Source: JADJYF01 sp965278995
GTDB taxonomy: Bacteria > Pseudomonadota > Gammaproteobacteria > Ga0077536
Assembly: GCA_965278995.1 (NCBI GenBank)
Contig: OZ257136.1
Location: forward strand, 4,464,001-4,528,000
Direction: 5' to 3'
Length of the DNA: 64,000 bases
Below the pieces are notes generated by a model. It saw only the letters and a list, made by a program, of their open reading frames with translations, had not been told where the DNA came from and made no database searches. This document shows, one piece after another, positions 9,398 to 18,607 of this stretch. Position 1 is the stretch's first letter. Each line of letters starts with the position of its first letter. The translations under genes and the position numbers were made by a program.

Positions 9398-9428
9398 TCG
9401 GGTTGCAAGAAATAAAGGATGTCATTGA

Positions 9429-10160
9429 ATGAGTGACCAAGAACGGCTGCAACGACCACCGCTTGCACGCAGTGCGCCGAACCGGGCCTGGAGCGGTCTG
9501 TTCGCGCGGCCGGGGTCCTCGCAAGCGGGTTCGGCTGCCGAGTCGGCGGGCGCCTCTGCGGGATCCGGCAGCACCATCGACGACGCTGTCGCACGGGGCG
9601 TCGAACTTGGCTACAGCGTCATTTCCGAACAGCTGGAATACGGCCGGCAATTTGCCGGCCAGTTTGCCGGGGCATTCGACATGGATGGACGCGGCGCCCA
9701 GAACGGTGGGCCTCTCGGCGGTGAGCTGCTCGAACGTGGGCTGCATTTCTATGCCGAGATGAACGCCCTGCTGCTGGGGTTGGCGGAGTCAGTCTTGAAT
9801 CATCAAGGTGCCAGTCTCAAGTCGCCCGCACAGCGCCCGCCAGCGGCGGCGACTCAGCAAGTGGCATTGGCCTCGGTCATGATCACCGCGTCTTCACCCG
9901 TTGAAGTGACGGTGCAGATGCCGGCAGTGGCGGGCACGCCCGACCTCGTCGTGCATCCGTTGCATGGCGGACAGTCGGTAACTGCGACTATCTCCGCAGC
10001 GCGCTTGAGCTGGCTTGCCGACAACACGCTCAAACTGGTGCTTGCCGTGCCGGCAGAATGCGGCATTGGTACTTATGTCGGTGTCATTGCGCTGGCCGCC
10101 GACAATCAGGCTTGTGGTACGTTGACGGCGCAGGTCCATGCGGCTGTTCTGAGTGCATGA
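9429..10160 (+). CDS. Uncharacterised protein with Ser/Gly/Ala-rich N-terminus, helical centre and beta-rich C-terminus
   Basis: The family of this 243-aa product is not recognised. Residues 1-50 are low complexity (Ala, Gly, Ser, Pro). Residues ~50-125 look like amphipathic helices with YGRQFAGQFAGAF and LHFYAEMNALLLGLAES, reminiscent of phasins. Residues ~145-243 alternate hydrophobic residues (VEVTVQMPAV, TLKLVLAVP) as in an Ig-like beta sandwich. There is no signal peptide and no clear membrane helix. AAAGGA precedes the ATG. Its last codon overlaps the start of the polyprenyl synthase (ATGA), so it is translationally coupled to it. A scaffold or granule/membrane-association role is conceivable but untested. 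Confidence 0.7.
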   Translation: MSDQERLQRPPLARSAPNRAWSGLFARPGSSQAGSAAESAGASAGSGSTIDDAVARGVELGYSVISEQLEYGRQFAGQFAGAFDMDGRGAQNGGPLGGELLERGLHFYAEMNALLLGLAESVLNHQGASLKSPAQRPPAAATQQVALASVMITASSPVEVTVQMPAVAGTPDLVVHPLHGGQSVTATISAARLSWLADNTLKLVLAVPAECGIGTYVGVIALAADNQACGTLTAQVHAAVLSA

Positions 10161-11230
10161 ACACAGCCGCCGGCGCGCCTTTGCCCGCGACGTCACCGAT
10201 GACACCAACGACGTCGGCAGTCGTGCCGCGCCTGCTTGCCGAGTACGGTCAATTGACTAGCGCCGCAGTGCAGCGCTGCCTGCAGGGTGGCGAACCGCGG
10301 AAGCACCTCTACGATTTGATTGCGGATTATCCGGCGCGTGGCGGCAAGATGATGCGTTCCGGCTTATGCATAGCCACTGCGAAAGCCTTTGGTGCGCGGC
10401 TGGACGAAGTGATCGGCAGCGCAGTCGCCATCGAACTGCTGCATAACGCATTGCTCATTCACGACGATATCGAAGACGAAAGTGCATTGCGGCGCGGGCA
10501 ACCGACGCTGCATGAAAAACACGGCGTAGCCCTTGCCATCAACGCCGGCGACATGCTGAGCCTGATGAGTCTCGGTCCGCTGCTGGGAAATCGCCACTCG
10601 CTCGGTAACAGTCTCAGTTTGCGCATACTCGATGAGGCGCGGCGCATGGCACGGGAGTCGGCCGAGGGCCAGGCGATGGAACTCGGTTGGCGATTCGACA
10701 ACGTCGTCGAACTGGCTGACGAGGACTATCTCGTCATGGTCTTGAAGAAGACCTGCTGGTTCACGACCGCATTCCCTGTGCGCATTGGCGCACTAATCGG
10801 CACGCGTGGCACAGTTGCGCTGGAACCGCTGCTCCGTTTCGGTTTTTTTCTGGGCGCCGCATTCCAGATCCAGGACGATCTGCTGAATCTGGTCGCTGAC
10901 GCCCGTTACGGCAAGGAACGCGATGGCGACATCTGGGAAGGCAAGCGCACACTCATGTTGCTGCATCTGTATCGTGAAGCCGAGCCAGAAGAGCGCGAAC
11001 GCCTGCATGCATTGCTCGCGCTGCCGCGAACAGCGCGGCCAGCAGACGAAGTCGGCTGGGTCAGGCGGCGGATGGACGACTACGGCTCGCTGGACTATGC
11101 GCGCGGCATCGCGCACGGTCTGGCCGGTGCAGCGCAGCGTGAGTTCGAGCAGATCTTCAGTGGCCTGCCGGACTCGCCGGACAAACAATTCATCGGCGGT
11201 CTGACGACCTGGGTGTTCGAGCGGACCTGA
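10157..11230 (+). CDS. Trans-polyprenyl diphosphate synthase
   Basis: The 357-aa product condenses IPP onto an allylic diphosphate. The first Asp-rich motif is DDIED (residues 103-107) inside LLHNALLIHDDIEDE, and the second is DDLLN (240-244) inside FQIQDDLLNL. Other class signatures are GGKMMRSGL and GQAMELGW. The fifth residue before the first motif is Ala98, a small residue compatible with C20 or longer products. I place the start at ATG 10157, overlapping the stop of the upstream gene, because an extension to 10058 would lie within that gene. Adjacent desaturase-like flavoproteins suggest its product is processed locally. An isolated housekeeping role seems less likely. Confidence 0.92.
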   Translation: MNTAAGAPLPATSPMTPTTSAVVPRLLAEYGQLTSAAVQRCLQGGEPRKHLYDLIADYPARGGKMMRSGLCIATAKAFGARLDEVIGSAVAIELLHNALLIHDDIEDESALRRGQPTLHEKHGVALAINAGDMLSLMSLGPLLGNRHSLGNSLSLRILDEARRMARESAEGQAMELGWRFDNVVELADEDYLVMVLKKTCWFTTAFPVRIGALIGTRGTVALEPLLRFGFFLGAAFQIQDDLLNLVADARYGKERDGDIWEGKRTLMLLHLYREAEPEERERLHALLALPRTARPADEVGWVRRRMDDYGSLDYARGIAHGLAGAAQREFEQIFSGLPDSPDKQFIGGLTTWVFERT

Positions 11231-11292
11231 AGGCGACTCCAGAGTGGAAGCCGCCGGCCGATGACAGCAGGGCGATATCACGGAGGACGAAC

Positions 11293-12270
11293 ATGAGCGC
11301 AAACATCACTATCGGTGGCGGCGTTTTCACGGGCTCGACGGACGATTTTCTCAGCGAGCCCCCGTATCATTTCACCGGCGTTCTGATCCGGGATTTTCCG
11401 GTGCCGGCAAATTGGGAAAAGCTGAAGCGCCTTTGTGACCGCATTTCTCCGCGCGGCGGGTTGAACGAATGGCTGCCAGTTACCAACGGAGTGCGACTGC
11501 TGGTGGTCGACTACGAGCGGATCACCGACCGCAATAGCAATACCGGCTACTGTCAGCAGCGCGAACTGGCCGTGCAGGTCGATGTACGCCGTGGCATCGA
11601 CAACGGCCTGTATTGCCCGTTGATCGTCGTCGACAATCCGCTCTCGATGGTGTCGGGGCGCGAGATCCTCGGTTTCCCCAAGGTGCTCGGCTCGTTCACT
11701 TGGGCTCGAAAGGACACCTGGTATCCGATAACGGTGCGGACTTGGGGCTTTCGTCGATACGGTCCGGATCAAATACTCGAGCCCGATCTCGAGTTGCTGC
11801 GCTTCGAACCGGATGACGCGGCAGGCAATGAGATCGGCAATGCATCTGGCAGTGCGTCGGCGGCGGGCGACATTACGCCGCTATGGCCGATGGGGCCGCA
11901 GCGAAGCCACTTTGACGGCGAGCAAGCACCGTTTACCTGGCATTCGTCAGTCATCAGACCCGAGCCTGCGGCGATTGGCGCTGCGTCCGACATCGCGGTG
12001 CCCAGCACGGCGGCCATCCAGTATTTGAATGTCCCCGAGGCGAGTGCCGACGGTGTCGAGCAACATCTCGAAGCCTACGCGCGCTATACCGGGATTATCC
12101 TGCGCGACAGCGGCATCCTGCCGCCGTGTACCTTGACGATACAGCGGCTGGCCAGCCTGGACTTGATCGAGGCTCTCGGTCTGGCTGTCGACAGCAACGG
12201 TCAGATCCGAATTCCGATGCCGAGCTGGCGACTGGTTGATTTCGAGCTGACGGCGCCGACGTTCGAGTGA
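11293..12270 (+). CDS. Acetoacetate decarboxylase-fold protein
   Basis: The 325-aa product has the acetoacetate decarboxylase superfamily core: QRELAVQVDVRRG, then GLYCPLIVVDNPLSMVSGREILGFPK, where Lys130 corresponds to the Schiff-base lysine in the usual GRE-x-GFPK motif. Family members decarboxylate beta-keto acids or catalyse aldol and dehydration steps on lipid-derived compounds. Compared with solventogenic enzymes (~245 aa) it is longer at both ends. GGAGGA lies 6 nt before the ATG. It follows the polyprenyl synthase on the same strand after 62 nt, so it is probably part of the same operon. Confidence 0.85.
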   Translation: MSANITIGGGVFTGSTDDFLSEPPYHFTGVLIRDFPVPANWEKLKRLCDRISPRGGLNEWLPVTNGVRLLVVDYERITDRNSNTGYCQQRELAVQVDVRRGIDNGLYCPLIVVDNPLSMVSGREILGFPKVLGSFTWARKDTWYPITVRTWGFRRYGPDQILEPDLELLRFEPDDAAGNEIGNASGSASAAGDITPLWPMGPQRSHFDGEQAPFTWHSSVIRPEPAAIGAASDIAVPSTAAIQYLNVPEASADGVEQHLEAYARYTGIILRDSGILPPCTLTIQRLASLDLIEALGLAVDSNGQIRIPMPSWRLVDFELTAPTFE

Positions 12271-12287
12271 ACGCGGCTGCGCCGCGT
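12271..12287. terminator. Short hairpin between convergent genes
   Basis: ACGCGGC (12271-12277) and GCCGCGT (12281-12287) form a 7-bp stem with loop TGC directly after the stop of the acetoacetate decarboxylase-like gene, abutting the stop of the convergent 88-aa gene. A bidirectional terminator without U-tract is plausible. Confidence 0.4.
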
Positions 12288-12553
12288 CAGGGATTGTTGA
12301 CGCTACCGGTGCTAGCGGGCGTCAGGACTTCACCTTGCGCAGCAATAGCTACTCCGGCGAGCTTTTCGCAGTAAGCGGCCCACCCGACACAGTAGGCGTT
12401 GGCGAGTTTGGTCGGGAGCTCGTTTTGATCTTCTTGCAACGCGTTGAAGTATTGTTCCCAGCCGCCGACCCACGCTTCCAACGCGCCTGCGACCCAGGTG
12501 CCTGCCGAACGGGTGAGGGGCTTGAATTGGCCGCTCCAATCATTTCCTGCCAT
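12287..12553 (-). CDS. Small uncharacterised helical protein (88 aa)
   Basis: The product has an amphipathic, Trp/Ala-rich sequence (WSGQF, WVAGALEAWVGGWEQYF, ANAYCVGWAAYCEKLAG) that suggests two or three helices like a phasin-type coiled protein. GGAG about 11 nt before the ATG supports expression. It is the only minus-strand gene in the isoprenoid-like cluster and faces the acetoacetate decarboxylase-like gene. No family is recognised; the call that it is a real gene rests on its composition and ribosome-binding site. Confidence 0.6.
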   Translation of the reverse strand: MAGNDWSGQFKPLTRSAGTWVAGALEAWVGGWEQYFNALQEDQNELPTKLANAYCVGWAAYCEKLAGVAIAAQGEVLTPASTGSVNNP

Positions 12554-12704
12554 GGTTCACGGTCTCCGACGCCAACAGCTGCGGGCGTCCAGGCGTTAAG
12601 GATATCGAGCTGACGGCGCTGCTGCCGCTTCCGTCCTTATAGTCCGCTCCCGTGAGGCTGTCAAAGCCGGAGCTGTTGCGACAAACGTCGCCGCGCTCGT
12701 TACC

Positions 12705-14840
12705 ATGACGCGCATGACTGCCAAGCCCATCGAAGTTGCCATTGTTGGCGGCGGTTGTGCCGCCATGGCCGCGGCGCTCGAGTTGACGCGCCCCGAACTA
12801 GCTGGCCGTCATCACGTGACGGTCTATCAGCTTGGCTGGCGGCTGGGCGGCAAAGGTGCTTCGGGTCGCGGTGACGGCGGGCGAATCGAAGAACATGGTC
12901 TGCATGTATGGATGGGCTGGTACGAAAATGCGTTTCGGCTGCTGCGCGAATGCTATGTCGAACTCGGGCGCGAGGCGCAATGGGCGGATGCCTTTGTCCC
13001 TGACTCCTATTCCGGTGTCGCCGAACAGGCCGGCGACGGTCTGTGGCGGACCTGGATGTCAGCGATCCCTCCGGCACCGGGTCAACCGGGTGATCCGCGC
13101 AATGCCGCAAGCAGCCTGAATATCGTCGATTACGTTCGGCGTGGTTCAACGCTGCTGTTCACCCTGGTTGGCAGTCTTGATCGGGAGCAGGCCGACAGCC
13201 GCTTCACGCGCACGAATCAGTCGCCTGCCGGCGTTGCCGAACGCGTCCTGCAGCTGGTGCAGCAGGGTCTGCTCTACAGCACGGCTGGACTATGCGAAGC
13301 AGCGCGCCTGTTCGAGACCATGAGTGGCGCGCTGCCGCTTTATCCGGCGAATCTGATCACGGCCCTGCTCGAACCGCTGGGTCAGGCGGCGCGTGCGCGA
13401 TTCGAGGGACAGCTGGACGCCAAACCCGACGATCGTTATCGCTGGGAAATTGTCGACCTGCTGATCGCCGCCTTGTGCGGCATATTTCGTCATGGTTTGC
13501 TGACGCATCGTGACGGTTTCGACGCCATCGATGACTATGAGCTTCGCGACTGGCTGCGCATGAATGGGGCCGCGCAGAAATCGGTCGATGGCGCTTTTCT
13601 GCGCGGGCTTTACGCACTGCCTTTTTCCAACGGCAACGGCGGACAGGCCGGTCCCGGTATCGCGGCTGGGCAGGGTCTACGGGGGGCGTTCCGCACTTTT
13701 TTTACCTATCGCGGCGATATCTTCTGGAAACTTCGCGGCGGCATGGGCGATGTCGTGTTCGCACCGATATACGAAGTGCTGCAACGACGCGGCGTCAATT
13801 TTCGGTTTTTCCATCGCCTCGAGCAGGTGCGTATAGCCGCTGGCAGGGATGGGCAGCAATCGTATGTCCGCGCGCTCGAGTTCGATGTCCAGGCCGAGCT
13901 GACTGATGCCGGTGAGTATCGACCGTTGGCGGTGGTCAATGGAAAGTCCTGCTGGCCAGCGCTACCCGACTACGCACAGTTGCGTGACGGCGCGACACTG
14001 GCCGCAATTGGCGTTGATTTCGAATCACACTGGGATACGCGAAGCGTGGCCCGACGCTCGCTCGAAGTCGGCGCCGATTTCGATTTCGTCGTTCTGGCCG
14101 TCGGCCTTGGCGCCATTCCGCACGTCTGCGGCGACCTCATCGCCAGCAATCCGCGCTGGCAGTTGATGATCGACAACGTGCGTACGACGCCGACGCAGGC
14201 GTTGCAGCTATGGCTGAACGAGGACATGGAAACGCTGGGACGAACACATCCGCCAACCAATATCGTCGGCTTCACGCCGCCGTTCGACAGCTGGGGCGAT
14301 ATGCGCCAGTTAATCGCCGAAGAAGGTGGCGAAGCGCCAGCGGCGGCGATCGCCTATTTCTGTGGTCCGTTGGCTGATCTCGAACCTGAACCACCGCGCA
14401 GCGACACCGGCTATCCTGCGCGCCGCGCTGCGGAAGTGCGCGCCAACGCGCTCACTTACCTGGAGCAATCGCTGCATCACTTGTGGCCGGGTGCGCGCAG
14501 CGCTGCGGGTGGTTTCCGCTGGGAACTGCTCGAGCGCCCGCGTGCGACGTCAGCGGCCGGCGATACACAGGCCGCAACAGAAGCCGCGCTCGACACCCAA
14601 TACTGGCGCGCCAACGTCAATCCAACCGATCGCTACACCTTGTCTGTTCCCGGCTCGGCAAAATTTCGTATTTCACCGCTCGATGCCAGCTACGACAACC
14701 TGACCGTGGCCGGCGATTGGACGGCGTGTGGATTCAACGCCGGATGTGTCGAAGCAGCGGTGATGTCGGGTCGCCTGGCGGCGCATGCCATTGCGCAAAC
14801 ACCAGCACTGGAAGATATCGTCGGCTACGATCATCCGTGA
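12705..14840 (+). CDS. Large FAD-dependent oxidoreductase (desaturase-like), paralogue 2
   Basis: The 711-aa product has the same architecture as paralogue 1: VAIVGGGCAAM at the N-terminus, GWRLGGKGASGRG, then GRIEEHGLHVWMGWY, and C-terminal NLTVAGDWTACGFNAGCVEAA. The ends are near-identical (ALEDIVGYDHP), showing one duplication event and full-length conservation. An alternative start is the in-frame ATG at 12714; neither has a strong Shine-Dalgarno. Its location after the polyprenyl synthase and acetoacetate decarboxylase-like genes suggests that the two flavoproteins act on successive intermediates or form a heteromer. No characterised homologue of this length is known to me. Confidence 0.85.
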   Translation: MTRMTAKPIEVAIVGGGCAAMAAALELTRPELAGRHHVTVYQLGWRLGGKGASGRGDGGRIEEHGLHVWMGWYENAFRLLRECYVELGREAQWADAFVPDSYSGVAEQAGDGLWRTWMSAIPPAPGQPGDPRNAASSLNIVDYVRRGSTLLFTLVGSLDREQADSRFTRTNQSPAGVAERVLQLVQQGLLYSTAGLCEAARLFETMSGALPLYPANLITALLEPLGQAARARFEGQLDAKPDDRYRWEIVDLLIAALCGIFRHGLLTHRDGFDAIDDYELRDWLRMNGAAQKSVDGAFLRGLYALPFSNGNGGQAGPGIAAGQGLRGAFRTFFTYRGDIFWKLRGGMGDVVFAPIYEVLQRRGVNFRFFHRLEQVRIAAGRDGQQSYVRALEFDVQAELTDAGEYRPLAVVNGKSCWPALPDYAQLRDGATLAAIGVDFESHWDTRSVARRSLEVGADFDFVVLAVGLGAIPHVCGDLIASNPRWQLMIDNVRTTPTQALQLWLNEDMETLGRTHPPTNIVGFTPPFDSWGDMRQLIAEEGGEAPAAAIAYFCGPLADLEPEPPRSDTGYPARRAAEVRANALTYLEQSLHHLWPGARSAAGGFRWELLERPRATSAAGDTQAATEAALDTQYWRANVNPTDRYTLSVPGSAKFRISPLDASYDNLTVAGDWTACGFNAGCVEAAVMSGRLAAHAIAQTPALEDIVGYDHP

Positions 14841-14866
14841 GCTGGAACGCCTGTTGACCGGAGCCC

Positions 14867-17800
14867 TCAGCCGGCCTGTTTCAACAAGCTCCTTGCCACG
14901 GTCAGATGAGGCGACATGATGTCCTCGCCGAATTGCGCGCAGACCTCGCGTAACCACGCGAGTGTCGCGGTCGGACGCTCATGGTGCTGACACAGGCGAT
15001 GAAGTTCGACCGCCGCCTGCAGGGCGACTATCCGCTGGTCATTCAATTGGGCCAGTTCGAGCGCGCGCAGATAGTCTTGTTCTGCGGCCTCGATCTGCAG
15101 GGCTGACGCGCGCAGCTCCCCGCGCAGACGATACAGAGCTGCATCGAAGAAATGTTCGCCGTAGCAGGCGGCATGCTGGAGACTTGCTTCGATGACGGTC
15201 AGCGCCTCAGTTGCGCGATCGGCCTCGACCAGGGCTTCAGCCAGGCTGTAATCAAAGTACGGCCGGAAGATTTCAGCACCGACCCCGCGATAGATGGCGA
15301 GCGCCTGGTGAATGCGCTCGATCGCAGGATCGGCACGCTCGAGGGCATGGCGGGCAAGCCATAAATGAATTTCACCGACCTGCTGCCAGACGAAGTAGCG
15401 GTGATGGGTCGAGATAGCCAGCGCCTGTTCGGCGTGGATTGCCGCTCGCGCCGGTTCGCCGATGCGCTGATGGAATACCGCCGCATAACCGTGGACGAAA
15501 GCCAGTGTGAACGGCTGATCGAGTCGTTCCGCGAGGCGTACGGCGTGCTGCATGTGGCAAGCGCCGGTGTCCGGTGCACCGGACATCCAGTCGAGGACAG
15601 CGAGCAGCGAATGGCAGGCGACGCCAGGATCCTGTGGGGTGTCGAAAGTGAGTGTCGCACCGTCGTTTGCGGCGTAACATTCGACGCCTTCCTGCAGCAG
15701 TGCACGCGCGCGCCGCAGATCGCCGGAGTAGAACAGCACATAGCCGAGTGCAGTTCGACTCTCGATCAGATGATGCGGCTGTCGCGTCCGGTCAGCCAGA
15801 CTGACACAGTCCTCGGCGAGTTCGCGTGCTGTTTCCAGCATCGCACGCACCATATAGAACGTGCACAGGTTGCGCAGTGCGGGGAACGAGCGATCCGGTT
15901 CGCTCGAACGATGGCTGAGCAAGCGTGCCTGTGAATAAGCTTGTTCGACTTCGGGCGCAGTGTAACCGCGCGACATCGACAGACTATAGCCGAGCGACAT
16001 CTGCAGCGCGCATTCGCGCCGATCGCGTTCCGGTCCGGGGTCGCTGCGCGCTATCAGCTTCAAGCCTTGCTGCAGATGCTGCTGCGCTTCGGCGTGCGCA
16101 TCGCCTGCTGCCGCGCGATCGCCGGCGCGCTGCCAGTAGTCGAGTGCGCGATCCAGTTCGCCGGCTGAGGTCAGGTGATGCGCGATCAGTTCCGGCGATG
16201 CTTCACAGGCATGTGGATGATGCCGTTCGTAAACCGTTGCTATGACGCGATGGAGATTCTCGCGAGCCGTCCGCAACAGACTGCGATAAGCCTCATCCTG
16301 CACCAGCGCGTGCCGGAACCAGAAAGTGGTCGTATGCGCGAGTTCGCGCGATTCGATGATGCGCGCTTCGATCAGACGTTCGATGGCGAGCGGTGCGTCG
16401 AGCTGGTCGGTATCGATGTCATCTTCCAGCCGACAACTGGCGACCACCTGTTCGAGCAGATCCAGCGAAAAATCACCGCCCAGTGCCGAAGCGATCTGCG
16501 CCACCGTCTTGGCCTCACCCAGTCGGTCGAGACGTGCCATCAGCGAGAGATGCAACGTCGCCGGTACCGGTAGCGTCGTCTTGCCGTGCGAAGTCTCCTC
16601 GGTGTCACCGCCGGCGACCGAGCCGGATTCGACAACGTTTCGTGTGAACTCTTCGAGAAACAGCGGTACGCCGTCGGTCTTTGCCAGAATCATCTCGACG
16701 ACATCGCTCGGCAAAGCCGAGCCGACAGCGAGCTGGGTAACGAGCTGGCGACTTTCGTCGCGCGACAATCGGCCCAGCGGCACGCGCGTGACATGCGGCA
16801 ACGTGAGCCATGCTGCCTGAAAACCCGGGCGGGTCGTCATGACCATCAGGATCGGATGGGTCGCGACGACCGGAATCAACTGGCCGAGCAATTCCTGTGT
16901 CGTCGGGTCCATCCAGTGCAGGTCGTCGCTCATCACCAATACCGGTCGCACGCGGCTGAGCCCGAGCATCTGCTGCAGCAGCACGCGTAGCGTGTTCTCC
17001 TTGTGCAGCATCGGGCTCAAATTGGGCAGTGGAAAACGCGAGCCAGGCGGCACCGAGAGCAGTTCGGCGATCAGGGGTAGCGCGGTGGCGACATCGTCGC
17101 TCGACAAGCGCAGAACAGATTCAATCTTGGCCAGCCTGGCGGTGTCATCGTCGGAAGGCTCGATGGCAGCGGCGCGCAAGAACTGCGCGATGATCGGCGC
17201 CAGCATGCTGTTCTGTGTATACGGTGCGCCGAAGTAGCGCAACATGATTAACGGATCCTTCTCTATCCGTTCGTGCAGGGCTTGCGCAAGCCGTGACTTG
17301 CCGATGCCAGGTTCGCCTTCGAGCAGCACCACGGCGCCACGGCCAGCTTTGGCCGCAACCCATAGCTGCGTGAGTGCATCGAGCTCTTCGTCTCGCCCGA
17401 CCAACGGTGTGCGTTGCGCCGGCGGATGGGTAGCCTCGAATCGGTTATCGAGCAGCTGCTCGGCACCAACCAGCCAGGCCCGTTGCGGCCGATCGAATCC
17501 GTCCAGGGTATGCAGGCCGATATTGGTCAACTGAAACAGATCGCCGAGCAGCTGGCGCGTCGACTCGGCAATCACGACGGCATTTGGCTGGGCCAGTCGT
17601 TCGAGGCGGGCCGCCAGGTTCGGCGTCGGGCCGAAAGCGGCCTGCTCGCGGGCATTACCATCGGGATCGATTTCGCTGACGATAACCTCGCCGGTGGCGA
17701 TCCCGACCCGCACCTGCAGGCGCAAATCGGCGAAGACTTGCAGCGCTCCAACTTCCGCCACCAGTTCGACCGCTGCGCGTACCGCATGCTCGGCGTTGAA

Positions 17801-18262
17801 TTCGTCGACCAGGGGAAAACCGAAATAAGCCAGGATGCCGTCGCCCATGAAGCGGGCCATGAAGCCGTTATAGCGATCCTTGATGACTCTGGTACAGCAG
17901 TGATGGTAGGCCGAGATGATGCTGCGCAGGTCTTCCGGATCGTAGCGCAGTGACAGGGCAGTCGAGCCGATCAGGTCGCAGAACATCACGGTGATGAAAC
18001 GGCGTTGCGGGTTCAGCCGCGGTCGCCGGGTCGGGTCCGTCAACGCTTCGACCGACGGTAGTGCGACCTGAATACCCTGACGCGGCTCGCGTGAGGCAAC
18101 TTCGACCAGGAAACGGCGGCGATGCCCGAGCGACATGCCGAGCTGCACGAGATCGTGTTCAGTCAGCTCGTTGACGAGTTCCAGCGTGATGTCGTTGCTG
18201 GCGCACACGGCCGCGTACTGGCCGAGGCCAATCGATGTCAGCCATGCCTCAAGCTTGTCCAT
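14867..18262 (-). CDS. SAM-adenylate/guanylate cyclase-ATPase-TPR signalling protein
   Basis: The 1131-aa product is multidomain. Residues 1-60 form a sterile alpha motif domain (LEAWLTSIGLGQYAAV). Residues ~85-265 form a class III nucleotide cyclase domain with metal-binding Asp in FCDLIGST (D96) and MGDGILAYFG (D141). Residues ~290-600 form an AAA-type ATPase with Walker A GEPGIGKSR (316-324). The rest is TPR-like helical repeats. Such proteins are one-component sensors; both metal Asp residues are present, so nucleotide cyclisation is plausible. It converges with the second FAD oxidoreductase 26 nt away. Together with the Crp-type gene at 6.2 kb it could make a local cyclic-nucleotide circuit, which is an inference. 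Confidence 0.92.
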   Translation of the reverse strand: MDKLEAWLTSIGLGQYAAVCASNDITLELVNELTEHDLVQLGMSLGHRRRFLVEVASREPRQGIQVALPSVEALTDPTRRPRLNPQRRFITVMFCDLIGSTALSLRYDPEDLRSIISAYHHCCTRVIKDRYNGFMARFMGDGILAYFGFPLVDEFNAEHAVRAAVELVAEVGALQVFADLRLQVRVGIATGEVIVSEIDPDGNAREQAAFGPTPNLAARLERLAQPNAVVIAESTRQLLGDLFQLTNIGLHTLDGFDRPQRAWLVGAEQLLDNRFEATHPPAQRTPLVGRDEELDALTQLWVAAKAGRGAVVLLEGEPGIGKSRLAQALHERIEKDPLIMLRYFGAPYTQNSMLAPIIAQFLRAAAIEPSDDDTARLAKIESVLRLSSDDVATALPLIAELLSVPPGSRFPLPNLSPMLHKENTLRVLLQQMLGLSRVRPVLVMSDDLHWMDPTTQELLGQLIPVVATHPILMVMTTRPGFQAAWLTLPHVTRVPLGRLSRDESRQLVTQLAVGSALPSDVVEMILAKTDGVPLFLEEFTRNVVESGSVAGGDTEETSHGKTTLPVPATLHLSLMARLDRLGEAKTVAQIASALGGDFSLDLLEQVVASCRLEDDIDTDQLDAPLAIERLIEARIIESRELAHTTTFWFRHALVQDEAYRSLLRTARENLHRVIATVYERHHPHACEASPELIAHHLTSAGELDRALDYWQRAGDRAAAGDAHAEAQQHLQQGLKLIARSDPGPERDRRECALQMSLGYSLSMSRGYTAPEVEQAYSQARLLSHRSSEPDRSFPALRNLCTFYMVRAMLETARELAEDCVSLADRTRQPHHLIESRTALGYVLFYSGDLRRARALLQEGVECYAANDGATLTFDTPQDPGVACHSLLAVLDWMSGAPDTGACHMQHAVRLAERLDQPFTLAFVHGYAAVFHQRIGEPARAAIHAEQALAISTHHRYFVWQQVGEIHLWLARHALERADPAIERIHQALAIYRGVGAEIFRPYFDYSLAEALVEADRATEALTVIEASLQHAACYGEHFFDAALYRLRGELRASALQIEAAEQDYLRALELAQLNDQRIVALQAAVELHRLCQHHERPTATLAWLREVCAQFGEDIMSPHLTVARSLLKQAG

Positions 18263-18607
18263 ATACCGTTAGATCCCCGGGACCGAAAATACCATTCCCG
18301 TAGCAGCCTGTCGGACTTAGGCAGAATCTACTGCGGCGATGGGAGAGCGGTCCATATTGGCGCGCACGCTCGTCAAATAGAACCACTATTGTCCTCGATT
18401 GCGCACCAATCTGTCCTCGCTCCCCCATTTGCCTCGGTACGATGGCCTGACGCCGACAGGCTACCAGAGCGCTGAGAATCCCTACGCCTGACTGGGTGCT
18501 TTTTCACACAGACGCCGACCGTCAGGCGCGCTTGAATGATGCCACGTCAACCCGGCCGGCGTGGTCGCGGCGCGGGCACCGCAAGGTGCCAGTCAGGAGC
18601 AGTGGAG
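18263..18607. other. Intergenic region between cyclase gene and small ORF
   Basis: These 345 bp hold no gene I can support. The centre is one copy of a palindrome-ended repeat (18301-18463). The remainder holds the start region of the cyclase gene and the AGGAG ribosome-binding site (near 18595) of the 141-aa gene. Confidence 0.6.
18301..18463. repeat. ~165-bp repeat with imperfect terminal inverted repeats, copy 1
   Basis: It begins TAGCAGCCTGTCGGACTTA and ends in a degenerate reverse complement (CCTGACGCCGACAGGCTA). The interior shares long identical blocks with 44783-44950, for example GAATCTACTGCGG, AGCGGTCCATATT and CGTCAAATAGAACCACTAT. It contains no ORF. Overall identity to copy 2 is roughly 85-90% by eye, so it is a dispersed MITE- or REP-like element. 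Confidence 0.85.

Noticed and set aside
6167..12553. Encapsulin-type compartment, suggested by a cNMP-binding protein near a polyprenyl synthase
   Set aside because: The cNMP-binding protein ends in a winged helix, and no shell protein with the HK97 fold is visible.
7196..14840. Simple carotenoid cluster (CrtI/CrtB type)
   Set aside because: The flavoproteins are far longer than CrtI and no phytoene synthase is present in the window.
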